From NCBI RefSeq assembly GCF_029626145.1, contig NZ_JARUBJ010000002.1:3941501-4005500 (forward strand): a DNA stretch of 64,000 bases, in the 5' to 3' direction. The stretch comes from Micromonospora sp. WMMD961 (GTDB lineage: Bacteria > Actinomycetota > Actinomycetes > Mycobacteriales > Micromonosporaceae). Position 1 is the stretch's first letter, and every line of letters begins with the position of its first letter. Under the pieces are notes generated by a model. It saw nothing but the letters and a program-made list of their open reading frames with translations. It was not told where the DNA came from and did not search any database. Both the position numbers and the translations under genes were made by a program. Shown here piece after piece: positions 43,287 to 51,740 of this stretch.

Positions 43287-43691
43287 ATGCCCCGCTGGGA
43301 GGACGTACGCCGGATCGCACTCGCGTTGCCGGAGACCACCGAAAGCCCGTCCTACGACGGGCTGCCGGCCTGGCGGGTCCGGGGCAAGATGTTCGTCTGG
43401 GAGCGACCGCTGCGGCGCGCGGACCTCGACGCCCTCGGCGACACCGCCCCCGACGGCCCTCTCCTCGGCGTCCGGGTGATCGACCTCGGCGTCAAGGAAG
43501 CCCTGCTCGCCGACGACCCGTCGACCTACCTCACCACTGCGCACCTCGACGGCTACCCGGCCGTGCTGGTCCAGCTCGACCGGATCAGCCTGGCCGAGCT
43601 GACCGAGGTGGTCACCGAGGCGTGGTACGCCCGCGCCCCGAAACGGCTCGCCGCCGCCCACCGCGCCAACCAGGGGCCCACCGGCGGCTAG
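43287..43691 (+). CDS. MmcQ/YjbR family protein
   Basis: The product is 134 aa. The pattern WEDVRRIALALPETTESPSYDGLPAWRVRGKMFVW followed by ALLADDPSTYLTTAHLDGYPAVLVQLDRI matches the small MmcQ/YjbR CyaY-like fold. Despite the historical name, DNA binding is not proven for most members. An 8-bp inverted repeat (43252-43259 with 43276-43283) lies just upstream of the ATG. The gene ends overlapping the convergent membrane-protein gene by four bases. Confidence 0.88.
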   Translation: MPRWEDVRRIALALPETTESPSYDGLPAWRVRGKMFVWERPLRRADLDALGDTAPDGPLLGVRVIDLGVKEALLADDPSTYLTTAHLDGYPAVLVQLDRISLAELTEVVTEAWYARAPKRLAAAHRANQGPTGG

Positions 43692-44257
43692 CCGGCCGGG
43701 GCCGAGGCGGCGTGTTCGGAGCGGCAGCGGGGGCAGCGCAGGCGCGCCCCGGCGGCCGTCCGGGGCACTCGCAACCGCTGACCGCAACCGCAGGTCACCA
43801 CCGGAGCCGACGCCCGCAGGTATTCGTCGCGACCGCGCCTCGGCCACCTGCCGTGACAGCGGGCGCACCACTTCGGCGGGTAGCTGTGGTAATGGGCGAG
43901 GCCGAACGCGCCCACGATCATCAGGGTGACCGGGACCAGCAGCCCGAGCACGGCGAGCAGAGCGGACAACAGCCCGCCGACGCCGTTCGGCACCACCACG
44001 GCCACCACGGTGAGGACGACCACCGGCACCCCGAGCAGTGTGAACCCGAAGCCCCACGCGAAGGCCAGCACGGACGGCAGGAACAACCACATGCCGCCGC
44101 GCATCCACCGGCGCACGCCGTACCCGCCGCGGGGGCAGTTCGGCGAGGCGCGGTGCGGCACCGACCGCAGCGCCTTCGGCGTCAGCCACTCGGCCAACCG
44201 CTTGAGGATCTCCTCGACCAGCTTGGCCGCGAGGCCCTGGAGGAACGAGTCGAGCAT
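43688..44257 (-). CDS. Membrane protein with C-terminal zinc ribbon
   Basis: The product is 189 aa. An amphipathic N-terminal helix is followed by two or three transmembrane helices (about residues 52-120). A cytoplasmic zinc-ribbon-like tail has KWCARCHGRW, VVTCGCGQRL and LRCPRC cysteine pairs. I do not recognise a named family. Its stop overlaps the MmcQ gene tail-to-tail by four bases. No function is proposed. Confidence 0.72.
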   Translation of the reverse strand: MLDSFLQGLAAKLVEEILKRLAEWLTPKALRSVPHRASPNCPRGGYGVRRWMRGGMWLFLPSVLAFAWGFGFTLLGVPVVVLTVVAVVVPNGVGGLLSALLAVLGLLVPVTLMIVGAFGLAHYHSYPPKWCARCHGRWPRRGRDEYLRASAPVVTCGCGQRLRVPRTAAGARLRCPRCRSEHAASAPAG

Positions 44258-44510
44258 TCGTCACCCCTCCCGCCGGGTCGGCCCGGAGATGTCCGGCGCG
44301 GCTCGGCCACCGTCCATCCTCGCCGTCCGGTGCCACCGGCGCGCCTCAGCACGCCGACGTTCGCGCCCGTGCGACGTCAACCCGACAGACCGCCGCCGCA
44401 CCACCGGTGTTCGCCGGAAGTTCGGCAGGTGGCCGCGGGGGCGTCGGTCGGGGCCGTTAGCGTCGGCGCCCCGGCACGTCCCGCTCTCCCGCCCCAGGAG
44501 GCCACCGCGC

Positions 44511-45449
44511 ATGACGTCGTCACCGACCCGCCGCAGCACCGCCGAGGTCGCCGCCGTCCACCGGATCGGCGACAGCGCCCCGCACAGCGCGTTCACCGAC
44601 CTCGTCCGGTACGCCGGGAACTGGTTCTGCGCCTTCCGTGAGGCACGGACCCATCTCAGCGACGACGGGGTGATCCGGGTGCTGACGTCGGTCGACGGGC
44701 GATCGTGGACGTCCGCCGCCGTCCTGCGGCAGGCCGGCGTCGACCTGCGCGACCCGCGCTTCGTCACCCGGCCGGACGGTCGGCTGCAACTGCTGGCGGC
44801 GGCGGCCACCGGTGAGACCACCAAGACGTTCCAGACGGTGACCTGGCACTCCGGCGACGGGCGCGCCTGGGGCGACCCGGTCCCGGTGGGAGAACCAGGT
44901 GTCTGGGTGTGGCGGGCGGCCTGGCACGACGGCGCGATGTACGGCGTCGGCTACGCCACCCGGGAGCCGCGGTTCGCCCGGCTCTACCGCAGCACCGACG
45001 GCGTCGACCTCCAACCGTGGGTGCCGGTGCTGTACGAGGGCGGCTACCCCAACGAGTCGGGGCTCGTCTTCACCCCGGACGGCAGCGCCTTCTGCCTGCT
45101 ACGCCGCGACGGGCCCGAGGCCACCGCGCAACTCGGTCGGGCACTGCCGCCGTACCGGGACTGGAGCTGGACCGACCTGGACGTCCAGGTGGGTGGGCCG
45201 GCGCTGCTGCGGCTGCCGGACGGTCGCCTGCTGGCCGGGGTACGGCTGCACGACGGCGAGGTCCGCACCGCGATCTGCTCCGTCGACCCGGACCGGGGTG
45301 AGCTGACCGAACTGGTCGCCCTGCCCTCCGGCGGCGACACCAGCTATCCCGGCCTCGTCTGGCACGACGACCTGCTGTGGGTCAGCTACTACTCCTCGCA
45401 CGAAGAGCGGACCTCCGTCTACCTGGCGGAAGTCCGGTTGACGGATTAA
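44511..45449 (+). CDS. Sialidase-fold (BNR-like) beta-propeller protein
   Basis: The product is 312 aa. Repeated blades with Asp-box-like turns (VDGRSWTSAAVL, SGDGRAWGDPVP, YRSTDGVDLQPW) and conserved arginines in CAFREA and LLRRDGPEA are typical of exo-alpha-sialidase-like proteins. There is no signal peptide, so it is cytoplasmic and its substrate is uncertain. The ATG at 44511 follows AGGAGG by ten bases. It is divergent from the zinc-ribbon gene. No sialic acid genes are present. Confidence 0.8.
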   Translation: MTSSPTRRSTAEVAAVHRIGDSAPHSAFTDLVRYAGNWFCAFREARTHLSDDGVIRVLTSVDGRSWTSAAVLRQAGVDLRDPRFVTRPDGRLQLLAAAATGETTKTFQTVTWHSGDGRAWGDPVPVGEPGVWVWRAAWHDGAMYGVGYATREPRFARLYRSTDGVDLQPWVPVLYEGGYPNESGLVFTPDGSAFCLLRRDGPEATAQLGRALPPYRDWSWTDLDVQVGGPALLRLPDGRLLAGVRLHDGEVRTAICSVDPDRGELTELVALPSGGDTSYPGLVWHDDLLWVSYYSSHEERTSVYLAEVRLTD

Positions 45450-45644
45450 GCGGTTGGTCCACGTTGGCCTGATTCACGGGACCGCACCGCGCCGTAGGGC
45501 CCGCTATCGTCCTGACAACGGGCGATTCCTCGACCTCACGGGGGTCCTGGTGCCGCACGGCCGCACCGGCCAACCACGTGGTCGAAGGGGACCCGGAGCG
45601 CCTCCGGGTCACCGGCCACCACCGAGCTGACAGGGAAGAGGAAC

Positions 45645-47570
45645 ATGCGTCTCACGCGCATTCGCCTGGCGAAGGGGGCGGCGTTACTCGCCGTCACCGT
45701 CGTCGCGGGCACGACCATCAGTTCCACCGCGCAGGCGGTGAGCGGTGTCAGCCCGGTGCCCTCGGGCACCTACCTGTTCACCGCCAAGATCCAAAGTGAC
45801 CTCGGGGCCTGCTCCGCCGCCCTGGTCGACCCCACCTGGGTGGTCACCACCGCCGAGTGCCTCACCAGCGAGGGACAACCCGTCGTCGCGGGGCCACCGA
45901 CGCGCCCGACGACCGTCACGGTCGGACGGACGGACCTGACCGCCACCGCGGGCCACGTCATGAGCGTCACCTCGCTGGTGCCGCACCCCTCTCGCAACGT
46001 GGTGCTCGCCCAACTCGAACGACCGGCGACAGGTGTCACGCCGATCTCCCTCGGCGCGGCGGCGACGACCGGCGAGCAGCTCATGGCCGCCGGCTTCGGC
46101 CGTACCGCCAGCGAGTGGGTGCCTGACAAGCTGCACGCCGGCGCCTTCACCGTCACCAGCACTGTCGGCACGACCGTCACCGTCGACGGCAGTGACACCG
46201 CCACCAGCCTGTGCAAGGGCGATGCCGGCGGCCCGCTGGTGCGGGTCGGCTCGGGCGCCCCCGAACTGGTCGCCCTGCACGACCGCTCCTGGCAGGGCGG
46301 CTGCCTCGCGGAGACCGAGACCCGTCGCACCGCCACCGAGGTCCGGGTCGACGACCTCGGGTCCTGGATCGCCCAGAACACCCGCAACAGCTACGTGGCG
46401 CTCAATCCCGGCGGGGCTCTGTTGGACACGCGCAGCGGCGTCGGCGGCACCACGGGCCCGCGTACCGGTGCGGTCACCACCGACTTCCAGGCGCTCGGGG
46501 TCGGCGGTGTCCCCTCCACCGGGGTCACCGCCGTCCTGGTGGACGTCACGGCGATCAGGCCGACCAAAGACGTCTACCTGACCCTGTACCCGCAGGGGTC
46601 GCCCCGACCGACCAACTCCTCACTGAACGCCTCCACCGGCGAGACGATCTCCACCACGCAGGTGGTCAAGGTCGGACCCACCGGCAAGCTTTCGGTGTAC
46701 CACCAGGGCGGCAGCACGGACATCCTCGTCGACGTGCACGGCTACTTCACCAACACCGGGGGCGGCGGCCTCGTCGCGGTGAAGCACACCCACATGGTGG
46801 ACACCCGCGACGGCACCGGCACCACCACCGGCACCGTCCCCACCAACGGCAGCCGCACGTTCACCCTGACCGGCGGCGTCATCCCGGCCGGAGCGACCAG
46901 TGCACTGCTCGACGTCGTCGTCGCCAACGCCGCCCACGGCGGCTACCTCAGCGCGTACGCGACGGGTGGCGCCGCCGACCCGAGCAGCGTGATGGACTAC
47001 GTCGCCGGGTTCACCTCACAGGGTCTCTCGGTCAAGCTCTCGTCTGCGGGTCAGGTCACCTTCGTGAACCGGGGTCCGGCCGTGCACCTGGTGATCAGGG
47101 TGCAGGGTTACGTCGCGGCATCCCCGACCCAGGGTGCGGATCTGCGGGTCACGGAGCCCACCCCGGTGGCGGACACCCGGGCCAACGGCGGGGCCCCGCT
47201 CAAGGCGAAGGGCGAGCTGTTCCTCAACCTCAACACCGCCCTCGGCATTCCGGAGAACGCGATGGACGGCGCGCTCATCTCGGTGACGGCGGTCCACCCC
47301 ACCGCGAACGGGTTCCTCACCGTCGAGAAGGACGGGCTGTTCGCGTACACCAACCCGGGCGGGCCGGTCGTGGGCAACACGTCGGTGTCGAACTTCGCTG
47401 CCGGTCACCTCGCCCGCACCACGATGGTGGTGACCAGGGTCGGCCGGGACACCGGCCAGCTCGGTGACGGCCGGCCCGGCATGATCAGGATCCTGAACGC
47501 CAGCAGCGGCACCGTGCACGTGGTGGTGACCCTGCACGGCTGGTTCAACAAGCCGGCCGGCACCGTTTGA
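45645..47570 (+). CDS. Secreted trypsin-fold pseudoprotease with three C-terminal beta repeats
   Basis: The product is 641 aa. A Sec signal peptide (about residues 1-31) precedes an S1 trypsin fold (32-245) with its disulphide cysteines. All three catalytic residues are replaced: the TAAHC box reads TTAEC (Glu71 for His), the Asp strand reads RNVVLAQL (Asn118 for Asp), and GDSGGP reads GDAGGP (Ala194 for Ser). Three related domains of about 125 aa follow (about 250-370, 375-495, 505-640), each starting like LLDTRSG / MVDTRDG / VADTRANG and containing a VDVTA- or VVVANA-type strand. It should bind rather than cut, perhaps as a surface adhesin or inhibitor. Confidence 0.88.
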   Translation: MRLTRIRLAKGAALLAVTVVAGTTISSTAQAVSGVSPVPSGTYLFTAKIQSDLGACSAALVDPTWVVTTAECLTSEGQPVVAGPPTRPTTVTVGRTDLTATAGHVMSVTSLVPHPSRNVVLAQLERPATGVTPISLGAAATTGEQLMAAGFGRTASEWVPDKLHAGAFTVTSTVGTTVTVDGSDTATSLCKGDAGGPLVRVGSGAPELVALHDRSWQGGCLAETETRRTATEVRVDDLGSWIAQNTRNSYVALNPGGALLDTRSGVGGTTGPRTGAVTTDFQALGVGGVPSTGVTAVLVDVTAIRPTKDVYLTLYPQGSPRPTNSSLNASTGETISTTQVVKVGPTGKLSVYHQGGSTDILVDVHGYFTNTGGGGLVAVKHTHMVDTRDGTGTTTGTVPTNGSRTFTLTGGVIPAGATSALLDVVVANAAHGGYLSAYATGGAADPSSVMDYVAGFTSQGLSVKLSSAGQVTFVNRGPAVHLVIRVQGYVAASPTQGADLRVTEPTPVADTRANGGAPLKAKGELFLNLNTALGIPENAMDGALISVTAVHPTANGFLTVEKDGLFAYTNPGGPVVGNTSVSNFAAGHLARTTMVVTRVGRDTGQLGDGRPGMIRILNASSGTVHVVVTLHGWFNKPAGTV

Positions 47571-47574
47571 GCGA

Positions 47575-47616
47575 CGCCTCGCCGCTCCCACCCGAGGTGG
47601 TGGGAGCGGCGAGGCG
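47575..47616 (+). terminator. Strong hairpin after the pseudoprotease gene
   Basis: A perfect 18-bp stem (47575-47592 with 47599-47616) with a 6-nt loop starts four bases past the stop. Confidence 0.8.
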
Positions 47617-47653
47617 CTGTCCTGCCCCGGGGCACTCGATTAGCCTGCGGGGC

Positions 47654-48328
47654 ATGGCATCGACGTTGACCGAAGCGACGGATCCGTACTGCCTGCGAGA
47701 GGGTGAGAGCGCCGCCCTACTGCGCGGGCACGGGTGGCACCGCTTCGTCGTGCTGGGTGACAGCGTGGCCGAGGGCAGTTGCGAACCCACCACCGGCTAC
47801 TCCGCGCAGCAGTGGGCCGACCGGATCGCCACCGAGCTGGACGCCGCCCGCCCGGGTCTGGCGTACCTCAATCTGGGCCGCAGTGGGCTGCGCGCGCACG
47901 AGGTCCGCGCCACCCAGTTGGCCCCGGCTCTGGCGTTCGGCCCGGACCTGGCACTGGTGGTGTGCGGCGGCAACGACGCCTTCCGGTCCCGCTACGACGC
48001 GGACGGTGTCGACGCGGAGCTGACCGCCATGATCGTCGCCCTCCAGCAGGCCGGCGCGGACGTGATCACGGTGGGCATGTTCGACGTGTCGTACAGCCCG
48101 GCGGTGCCGGAGGCGGTACGCCCCGGTCTGCGGGAGCGGATGCGCCGCCTGTCCACGCACACCGCGCGACTCGCCGAGCGCCTGGGCACAGTGCACGTGC
48201 ACCTCACCGACCACCCGCTGACGGCCGATCCGACCCTCTACAGCACCGACGGCCGCCACGGCAGCGCCCGCAGCGACGCGATCGCCACCGCCGAAACCCT
48301 CCGCGTCCTGTCCGCCCACCGTCCCTGA
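47654..48328 (+). CDS. Cytoplasmic SGNH/GDSL esterase
   Basis: The product is 224 aa. The Ser block is FVVLGDSVAEG, Gly is in LNLGRSGLRAHEV, Asn in VVCGGNDAF and the C-terminal Asp/His region is STDGRHGSARSD. There is no signal peptide. It belongs to the lysophospholipase-like GDSL group with unknown substrate. The ATG at 47654 gives the conserved N-terminus, and upstream codons lie in the terminator. A palindromic repeat separates it from the convergent ATP-grasp gene. Confidence 0.9.
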   Translation: MASTLTEATDPYCLREGESAALLRGHGWHRFVVLGDSVAEGSCEPTTGYSAQQWADRIATELDAARPGLAYLNLGRSGLRAHEVRATQLAPALAFGPDLALVVCGGNDAFRSRYDADGVDAELTAMIVALQQAGADVITVGMFDVSYSPAVPEAVRPGLRERMRRLSTHTARLAERLGTVHVHLTDHPLTADPTLYSTDGRHGSARSDAIATAETLRVLSAHRP

Positions 48329-48342
48329 CCGACCCCGACCCT

Positions 48343-48405
48343 CGTTGATCATGAAGTTATCGCCACCCGCAGCGGCGTGTCGTGGCAATAACTTCATGGT
48401 CAACG
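48343..48405. repeat. Palindromic repeat with GATCATG arms (copy 2)
   Basis: Arms 48343-48366 and 48382-48405 pair at 22 of 24 positions around a 15-base centre. The outer CGTTGATCATGAAGTT resembles the arms at 33676-33752. Both copies lie between convergent genes, here an SGNH esterase and the ATP-grasp gene. Confidence 0.75.
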
Positions 48406-48416
48406 CAGGAAGGGGG

Positions 48417-49775
48417 TTAGTCCTTGAGGAGGACTCCGGTGAGGAGGACGCCGTGGGCCAGGTTGAGGACGCCGTCGCAGCCGGGGTAGCCGACCCGGGC
48501 CAGGCCGCCGGAGGCTCGGCGGCCGAACAGGTACGGGGCCAGCGAGTACGGGACGTCGGCCGTCACCGTGTCACCCGTCTCGATCTGCACGAAGTCCATC
48601 GGCACCCGGTCGGTCGGCAGGTACTCCTGGAGGATCGCGCCGCCCTGCTCGACGGCGGCCCGGACGCCGGCCGCCCACTCCGACGGGCTCAGCTCCGGGC
48701 CGAGCAACACGCCGTGCCCGGCGGAACCGTCGGCGGGTTTGGCCACCAGCTTCCCCTGCTCGGCGAGCGCCCGGTCGAGCACCTCGGCGGTCAACGGCAC
48801 CGTGTGCGGCACGTGCCGCCGGATCAGCGTCCGGTCGTCGGCGGGTAGCCCGTCCATGTCCTCCCACAGCCAGGCGAACGTGATCTTGTTGCCGAGCAGC
48901 CAGGCCGCCGCCGACACGAACATCGGCAGGGTGCCCGCCGCGAGAGCGCCGGCCACCGCGTCGAGGCCGGCGGTCGGGGTGACCCGGTTGGGCACGAACA
49001 ACCGGAACAGCGCGTCGACCGGCGCACCGCCGACGACCAGGCGGCCGTCGACGTCCACCGTGGCGGTGGAGAGGGGCGCGATGACCAGGTCGATGCCGAA
49101 GTCCCGGGCCCGGACGGCGAGGGGGTCGAGGATCCGGATGAACGTCTCCGGGTCGTCCAGGCCGGGGTAGTCCGCGTCGAAGTCCATCAGCAGCGCCAGC
49201 CGGGCACCGTCGGCCAGCCGAAGTTCCTCCCGGATCGCCACGAACCGCTGGTCCAGCAGGGACGGCGCGGCCCGCGCCGGCAGGCCGTCGAGGATGCCCT
49301 GCTCCTGGTAGAGGCGCGCGTACCGCTGGATGACGGTATCGGCGTCGAACCCGCCGCCGAGGCTGCTGTCGATGTTGTACTCGACGAACTTCGGCACCCC
49401 GCCGGCGAAGACCACGTCCGGGCGGTACGCGGCCAGCAGAGCCTCGGTCAGCGGCTCCGACTCGTCCAGCAGGCGGGTCTCCCCCGCCGGTACGCCGAGC
49501 AGTCGGCGCAGCTCACCGGCGGTGCCGGCCCGACGGCGGCAGGCGTCGAGGATCAGTTGGGCGAGCCGGTCGCAGACCTCGTTCAGCTCCCGCCAGGCGT
49601 CGGCGGCCAGCACCGGGGGGCGGGCCAGCCGCCACTGCTTGTTGTAGGTGGCCCGGCCGTGGAAGACCTGCTCCCACGCCGCCGCCCCGCTGGTCACCAT
49701 GGCCCGACGGGCCGGCTCGGGCAGCTCGGCCCAGGCCCGGTCGGCCGCCGGCCACACGTAGTTAGGGTCGATCAT
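48417..49775 (-). CDS. ATP-grasp ligase-like protein
   Basis: The product is 452 aa. The C-terminal half has the ATP-grasp signs: GKLVAKPADGSAGHGVLLG (ATP-binding Lys and Gly loop), AILQEYLPTDRVPMDFV and GGLARVGYPGCDGVLNLAHG. The N-terminal half contains KFVEYNIDSSLGGGFD, similar to circularly permuted or glutathionylspermidine-synthase-like ATP-grasp families. Such enzymes join a carboxylate to an amine through an acyl phosphate. It is the last gene of the large operon and overlaps the E1beta gene by ATGA. In an NRPS-less cluster it is the prime candidate for amide formation with Hpg. Substrates are not known. Confidence 0.8.
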   Translation of the reverse strand: MIDPNYVWPAADRAWAELPEPARRAMVTSGAAAWEQVFHGRATYNKQWRLARPPVLAADAWRELNEVCDRLAQLILDACRRRAGTAGELRRLLGVPAGETRLLDESEPLTEALLAAYRPDVVFAGGVPKFVEYNIDSSLGGGFDADTVIQRYARLYQEQGILDGLPARAAPSLLDQRFVAIREELRLADGARLALLMDFDADYPGLDDPETFIRILDPLAVRARDFGIDLVIAPLSTATVDVDGRLVVGGAPVDALFRLFVPNRVTPTAGLDAVAGALAAGTLPMFVSAAAWLLGNKITFAWLWEDMDGLPADDRTLIRRHVPHTVPLTAEVLDRALAEQGKLVAKPADGSAGHGVLLGPELSPSEWAAGVRAAVEQGGAILQEYLPTDRVPMDFVQIETGDTVTADVPYSLAPYLFGRRASGGLARVGYPGCDGVLNLAHGVLLTGVLLKD

Positions 49776-50740
49776 GATGTGTCCTTCGTGGTCAGGTGGA
49801 TGGCGGTGGCGAGCTGGTCCCGGCCGGGTTGCACGGCCCGGTCCAGGGCCGGCGCGAACGGCAGCACCGCGCCGTCCGGGCGGGTGACCCGGCGCGGCGG
49901 GGCGAGCAGTCGCACCCGCTCCAGCACCGAGGTGATGATCTCGGCGGCGATCCCGCAGGACCGGTTGCCGTCGTCGAACACGACGAGGCGTCCGGTGCGG
50001 GCCACCGACTCGACGAGACCGTCGATGTCGAACGGGTACAGGGTGCGCGGGTCGAACACCTCAACCGACACCTGGTCGGCCATCTCCTCGGCGACGGCGA
50101 GCGCGTCGTGCACCAGGTGCCCGATGGCGACCACCGTGACGTCGTCGCCGAAGCGGTGGATGCGACCCCGGCCCAGCGGCACCGGCGCCAGGTCGTCGAC
50201 GTCGTCGCGGACGTCCATCGCGCCGGCGGGGGCGAACACCACCACCGGGTCGTCGTGCCGGATCGCGGTGACCAGCAGCCCGTACGCGTCGGCCGGGGTG
50301 GCCGGTACGACGGTGACCACACCGACGTGGGCGAAGAGGCTGTACGGGTGGTCGGAGTGCTGCCCGGCCCAGCCGGTGCGTGACCCCGAGCCGGGCACCA
50401 GGTAGGTGACCGGCACCGCGCACTGCCCGCCGGTCATCAGCGGGAACTTGTGCGCGTGGTTGACGATCTGCTCGAAGACCAGGAACAGCAGCGACGGGAT
50501 CTGGAACTCGACCACCGGCCGCAGCCCGGCCAGCGCCGCCCCGGTGGCGAAGCTGGTGAACGCCTGTTCGGACAACGGGGTGTCGCGGACCCGGTCGGCA
50601 CCGAACCGCTTGGCCAGCCCGGTGGTCACCATCGACGCCCCGACCTGGACGTCCTCGCCGAGCAGGAACACCGCCTCGTCGCGGGCCAACTCGTCGGCGA
50701 GGGCCCGGGTGAGCGCCCGCCGGTACGACAGTCGCGGCAC
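49772..50740 (-). CDS. TPP-dependent dehydrogenase E1 beta subunit (cluster-specific)
   Basis: The product is about 322 aa. Blocks are LSYRRALTRALADELARDEAVFLLGEDVQ, RVRDTPLSEQAFTSFATGAALAGLRPVVEFQ, GQHSDHPYSLFAHVGVVTVV and VEVFDPRTLYPFDIDGL. It is closest in layout to acetoin/pyruvate dehydrogenase E1beta (AcoB type) and differs clearly from bkdB in this window. The GTG at 50740 is preferred, since GGAGG is eight bases upstream, and a GTG at 50749 lies directly on the Shine-Dalgarno. It pairs with the E1alpha 28 bases upstream and overlaps the ATP-grasp gene. Confidence 0.9.
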   Translation of the reverse strand: MPRLSYRRALTRALADELARDEAVFLLGEDVQVGASMVTTGLAKRFGADRVRDTPLSEQAFTSFATGAALAGLRPVVEFQIPSLLFLVFEQIVNHAHKFPLMTGGQCAVPVTYLVPGSGSRTGWAGQHSDHPYSLFAHVGVVTVVPATPADAYGLLVTAIRHDDPVVVFAPAGAMDVRDDVDDLAPVPLGRGRIHRFGDDVTVVAIGHLVHDALAVAEEMADQVSVEVFDPRTLYPFDIDGLVESVARTGRLVVFDDGNRSCGIAAEIITSVLERVRLLAPPRRVTRPDGAVLPFAPALDRAVQPGRDQLATAIHLTTKDTS

Positions 50741-50745
50741 CTCAA

Positions 50746-50794
50746 CCACCTCCGGTGCAAGCGGTCATTCAGCCACCTCCGGTGCGGGCGGTCA
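50746..50794. repeat. Duplicated 22-base segment at the E1alpha/E1beta junction
   Basis: Copies at 50746-50767 and 50773-50794 differ at two positions. One encodes the E1alpha C-terminus, and the other supplies the Shine-Dalgarno of E1beta. A small tandem duplication evidently separated the two genes. Confidence 0.7.
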
Positions 50795-51740
50795 GGCCGC
50801 TGGCGTACAGGTACGCGAGCGCGTCGGCCGGGTCGGGTTGCGGGCTGGCCAGGGCGAAGTCCACCGCCGCGTCGATGGTCGCCTCGACCTCGGCGTCCAC
50901 TGCCGCCCGATCCGCGTCGGAGAGCCGTGAACCCTGGATGCGCACCGGGTCCCGGGCCCGCCCGCGGGTCACGTCGTCGGGCGGGCGGTAGTCGAGGCGT
51001 ACCGCGTGTTCGAAGGTGTGGTGGACGTCGAAGCGGTAGGTGCGGGCCTCGATCAGCTCGGGGCCGCCGCCGGCGCGCATCCGGTCGACGGCGGCGACCG
51101 CGGCGACGCGTACCGTCTCGGGGTCCTGGCCGTCGACCACGACGGCCGGGATGCCGAACGCGGCAGCCCGGCCGGCGATGCTGCCGGCCACCGCGCCGGC
51201 GACCGGCATGGTGGTGGCGTAACCGTTGTTCTCGCAGACGAACAGCACCGGCACCCGCCAGAGCGCGGCCAGGTTGAACGCCTCCAGCAGCATGCCCTCG
51301 TTGACCGCGCCGTCGCCGAAGAAGCTCACCCCCACGGTGTCGCGGCCCCGGCGCCGGTGCGCCCAGACCGCGCCCGTGACGATCGCCCCGGAGGCCCCCA
51401 CGATGGCGTTGGCGCCGAGGATGCCGAGGCTCAGGTCGGCGGCGTGCATCGACCCGCCCCGCCCGGCGTTGAGGCCGGTGACCCGGCCGCACAGCTCGGC
51501 GAACATCCGGGCCGGGTCCGCGCCCCGGGCCAGCACGTGCCCGTGGCCACGGTGGGTGCCGGCGAGCACGTCGTCGACGCCCAGGGCAGCGCAGACGCCG
51601 GCGGCGATGCCCTCCTGACCGAGGTACGGGTGGATGCCGCCGACGATCTGCCCACCGTGGACCAGCTCCACCGCACGCTCCTCGAACCGACGGATCAGCC
51701 GGACCGTGCGGTAGAGCCGGACCGGGTCGGCGTCGCTCAC
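50769..51740 (-). CDS. TPP-dependent dehydrogenase E1 alpha subunit (cluster-specific)
   Basis: The product is 323 aa, of the short AcoA/PdhA type. The thiamine-diphosphate motif is FFGDGAVNEGMLLEAFNLAAL then FVCENNGYATTMP, and a HGHVLARGADPARMFAELCG block precedes it. The GTG at 51740 overlaps the DUF3050 stop (GTGA). No dihydrolipoyl acyltransferase or E3 gene belongs to the cluster, so the acyl acceptor may be a housekeeping E2 or a cluster ACP. A plausible substrate is 4-hydroxybenzoylformate or another 2-oxoacid made in the pathway, by analogy with PglB/PglC in phenylglycine biosynthesis. Confidence 0.9.
   Translation of the reverse strand: MSDADPVRLYRTVRLIRRFEERAVELVHGGQIVGGIHPYLGQEGIAAGVCAALGVDDVLAGTHRGHGHVLARGADPARMFAELCGRVTGLNAGRGGSMHAADLSLGILGANAIVGASGAIVTGAVWAHRRRGRDTVGVSFFGDGAVNEGMLLEAFNLAALWRVPVLFVCENNGYATTMPVAGAVAGSIAGRAAAFGIPAVVVDGQDPETVRVAAVAAVDRMRAGGGPELIEARTYRFDVHHTFEHAVRLDYRPPDDVTRGRARDPVRIQGSRLSDADRAAVDAEVEATIDAAVDFALASPQPDPADALAYLYASGLTARTGGG

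Noticed and set aside
45450..45644. c-di-AMP (ydaO) riboswitch upstream of the pseudoprotease gene
   Set aside because: GC-rich stems exist, but the conserved ydaO blocks do not align.
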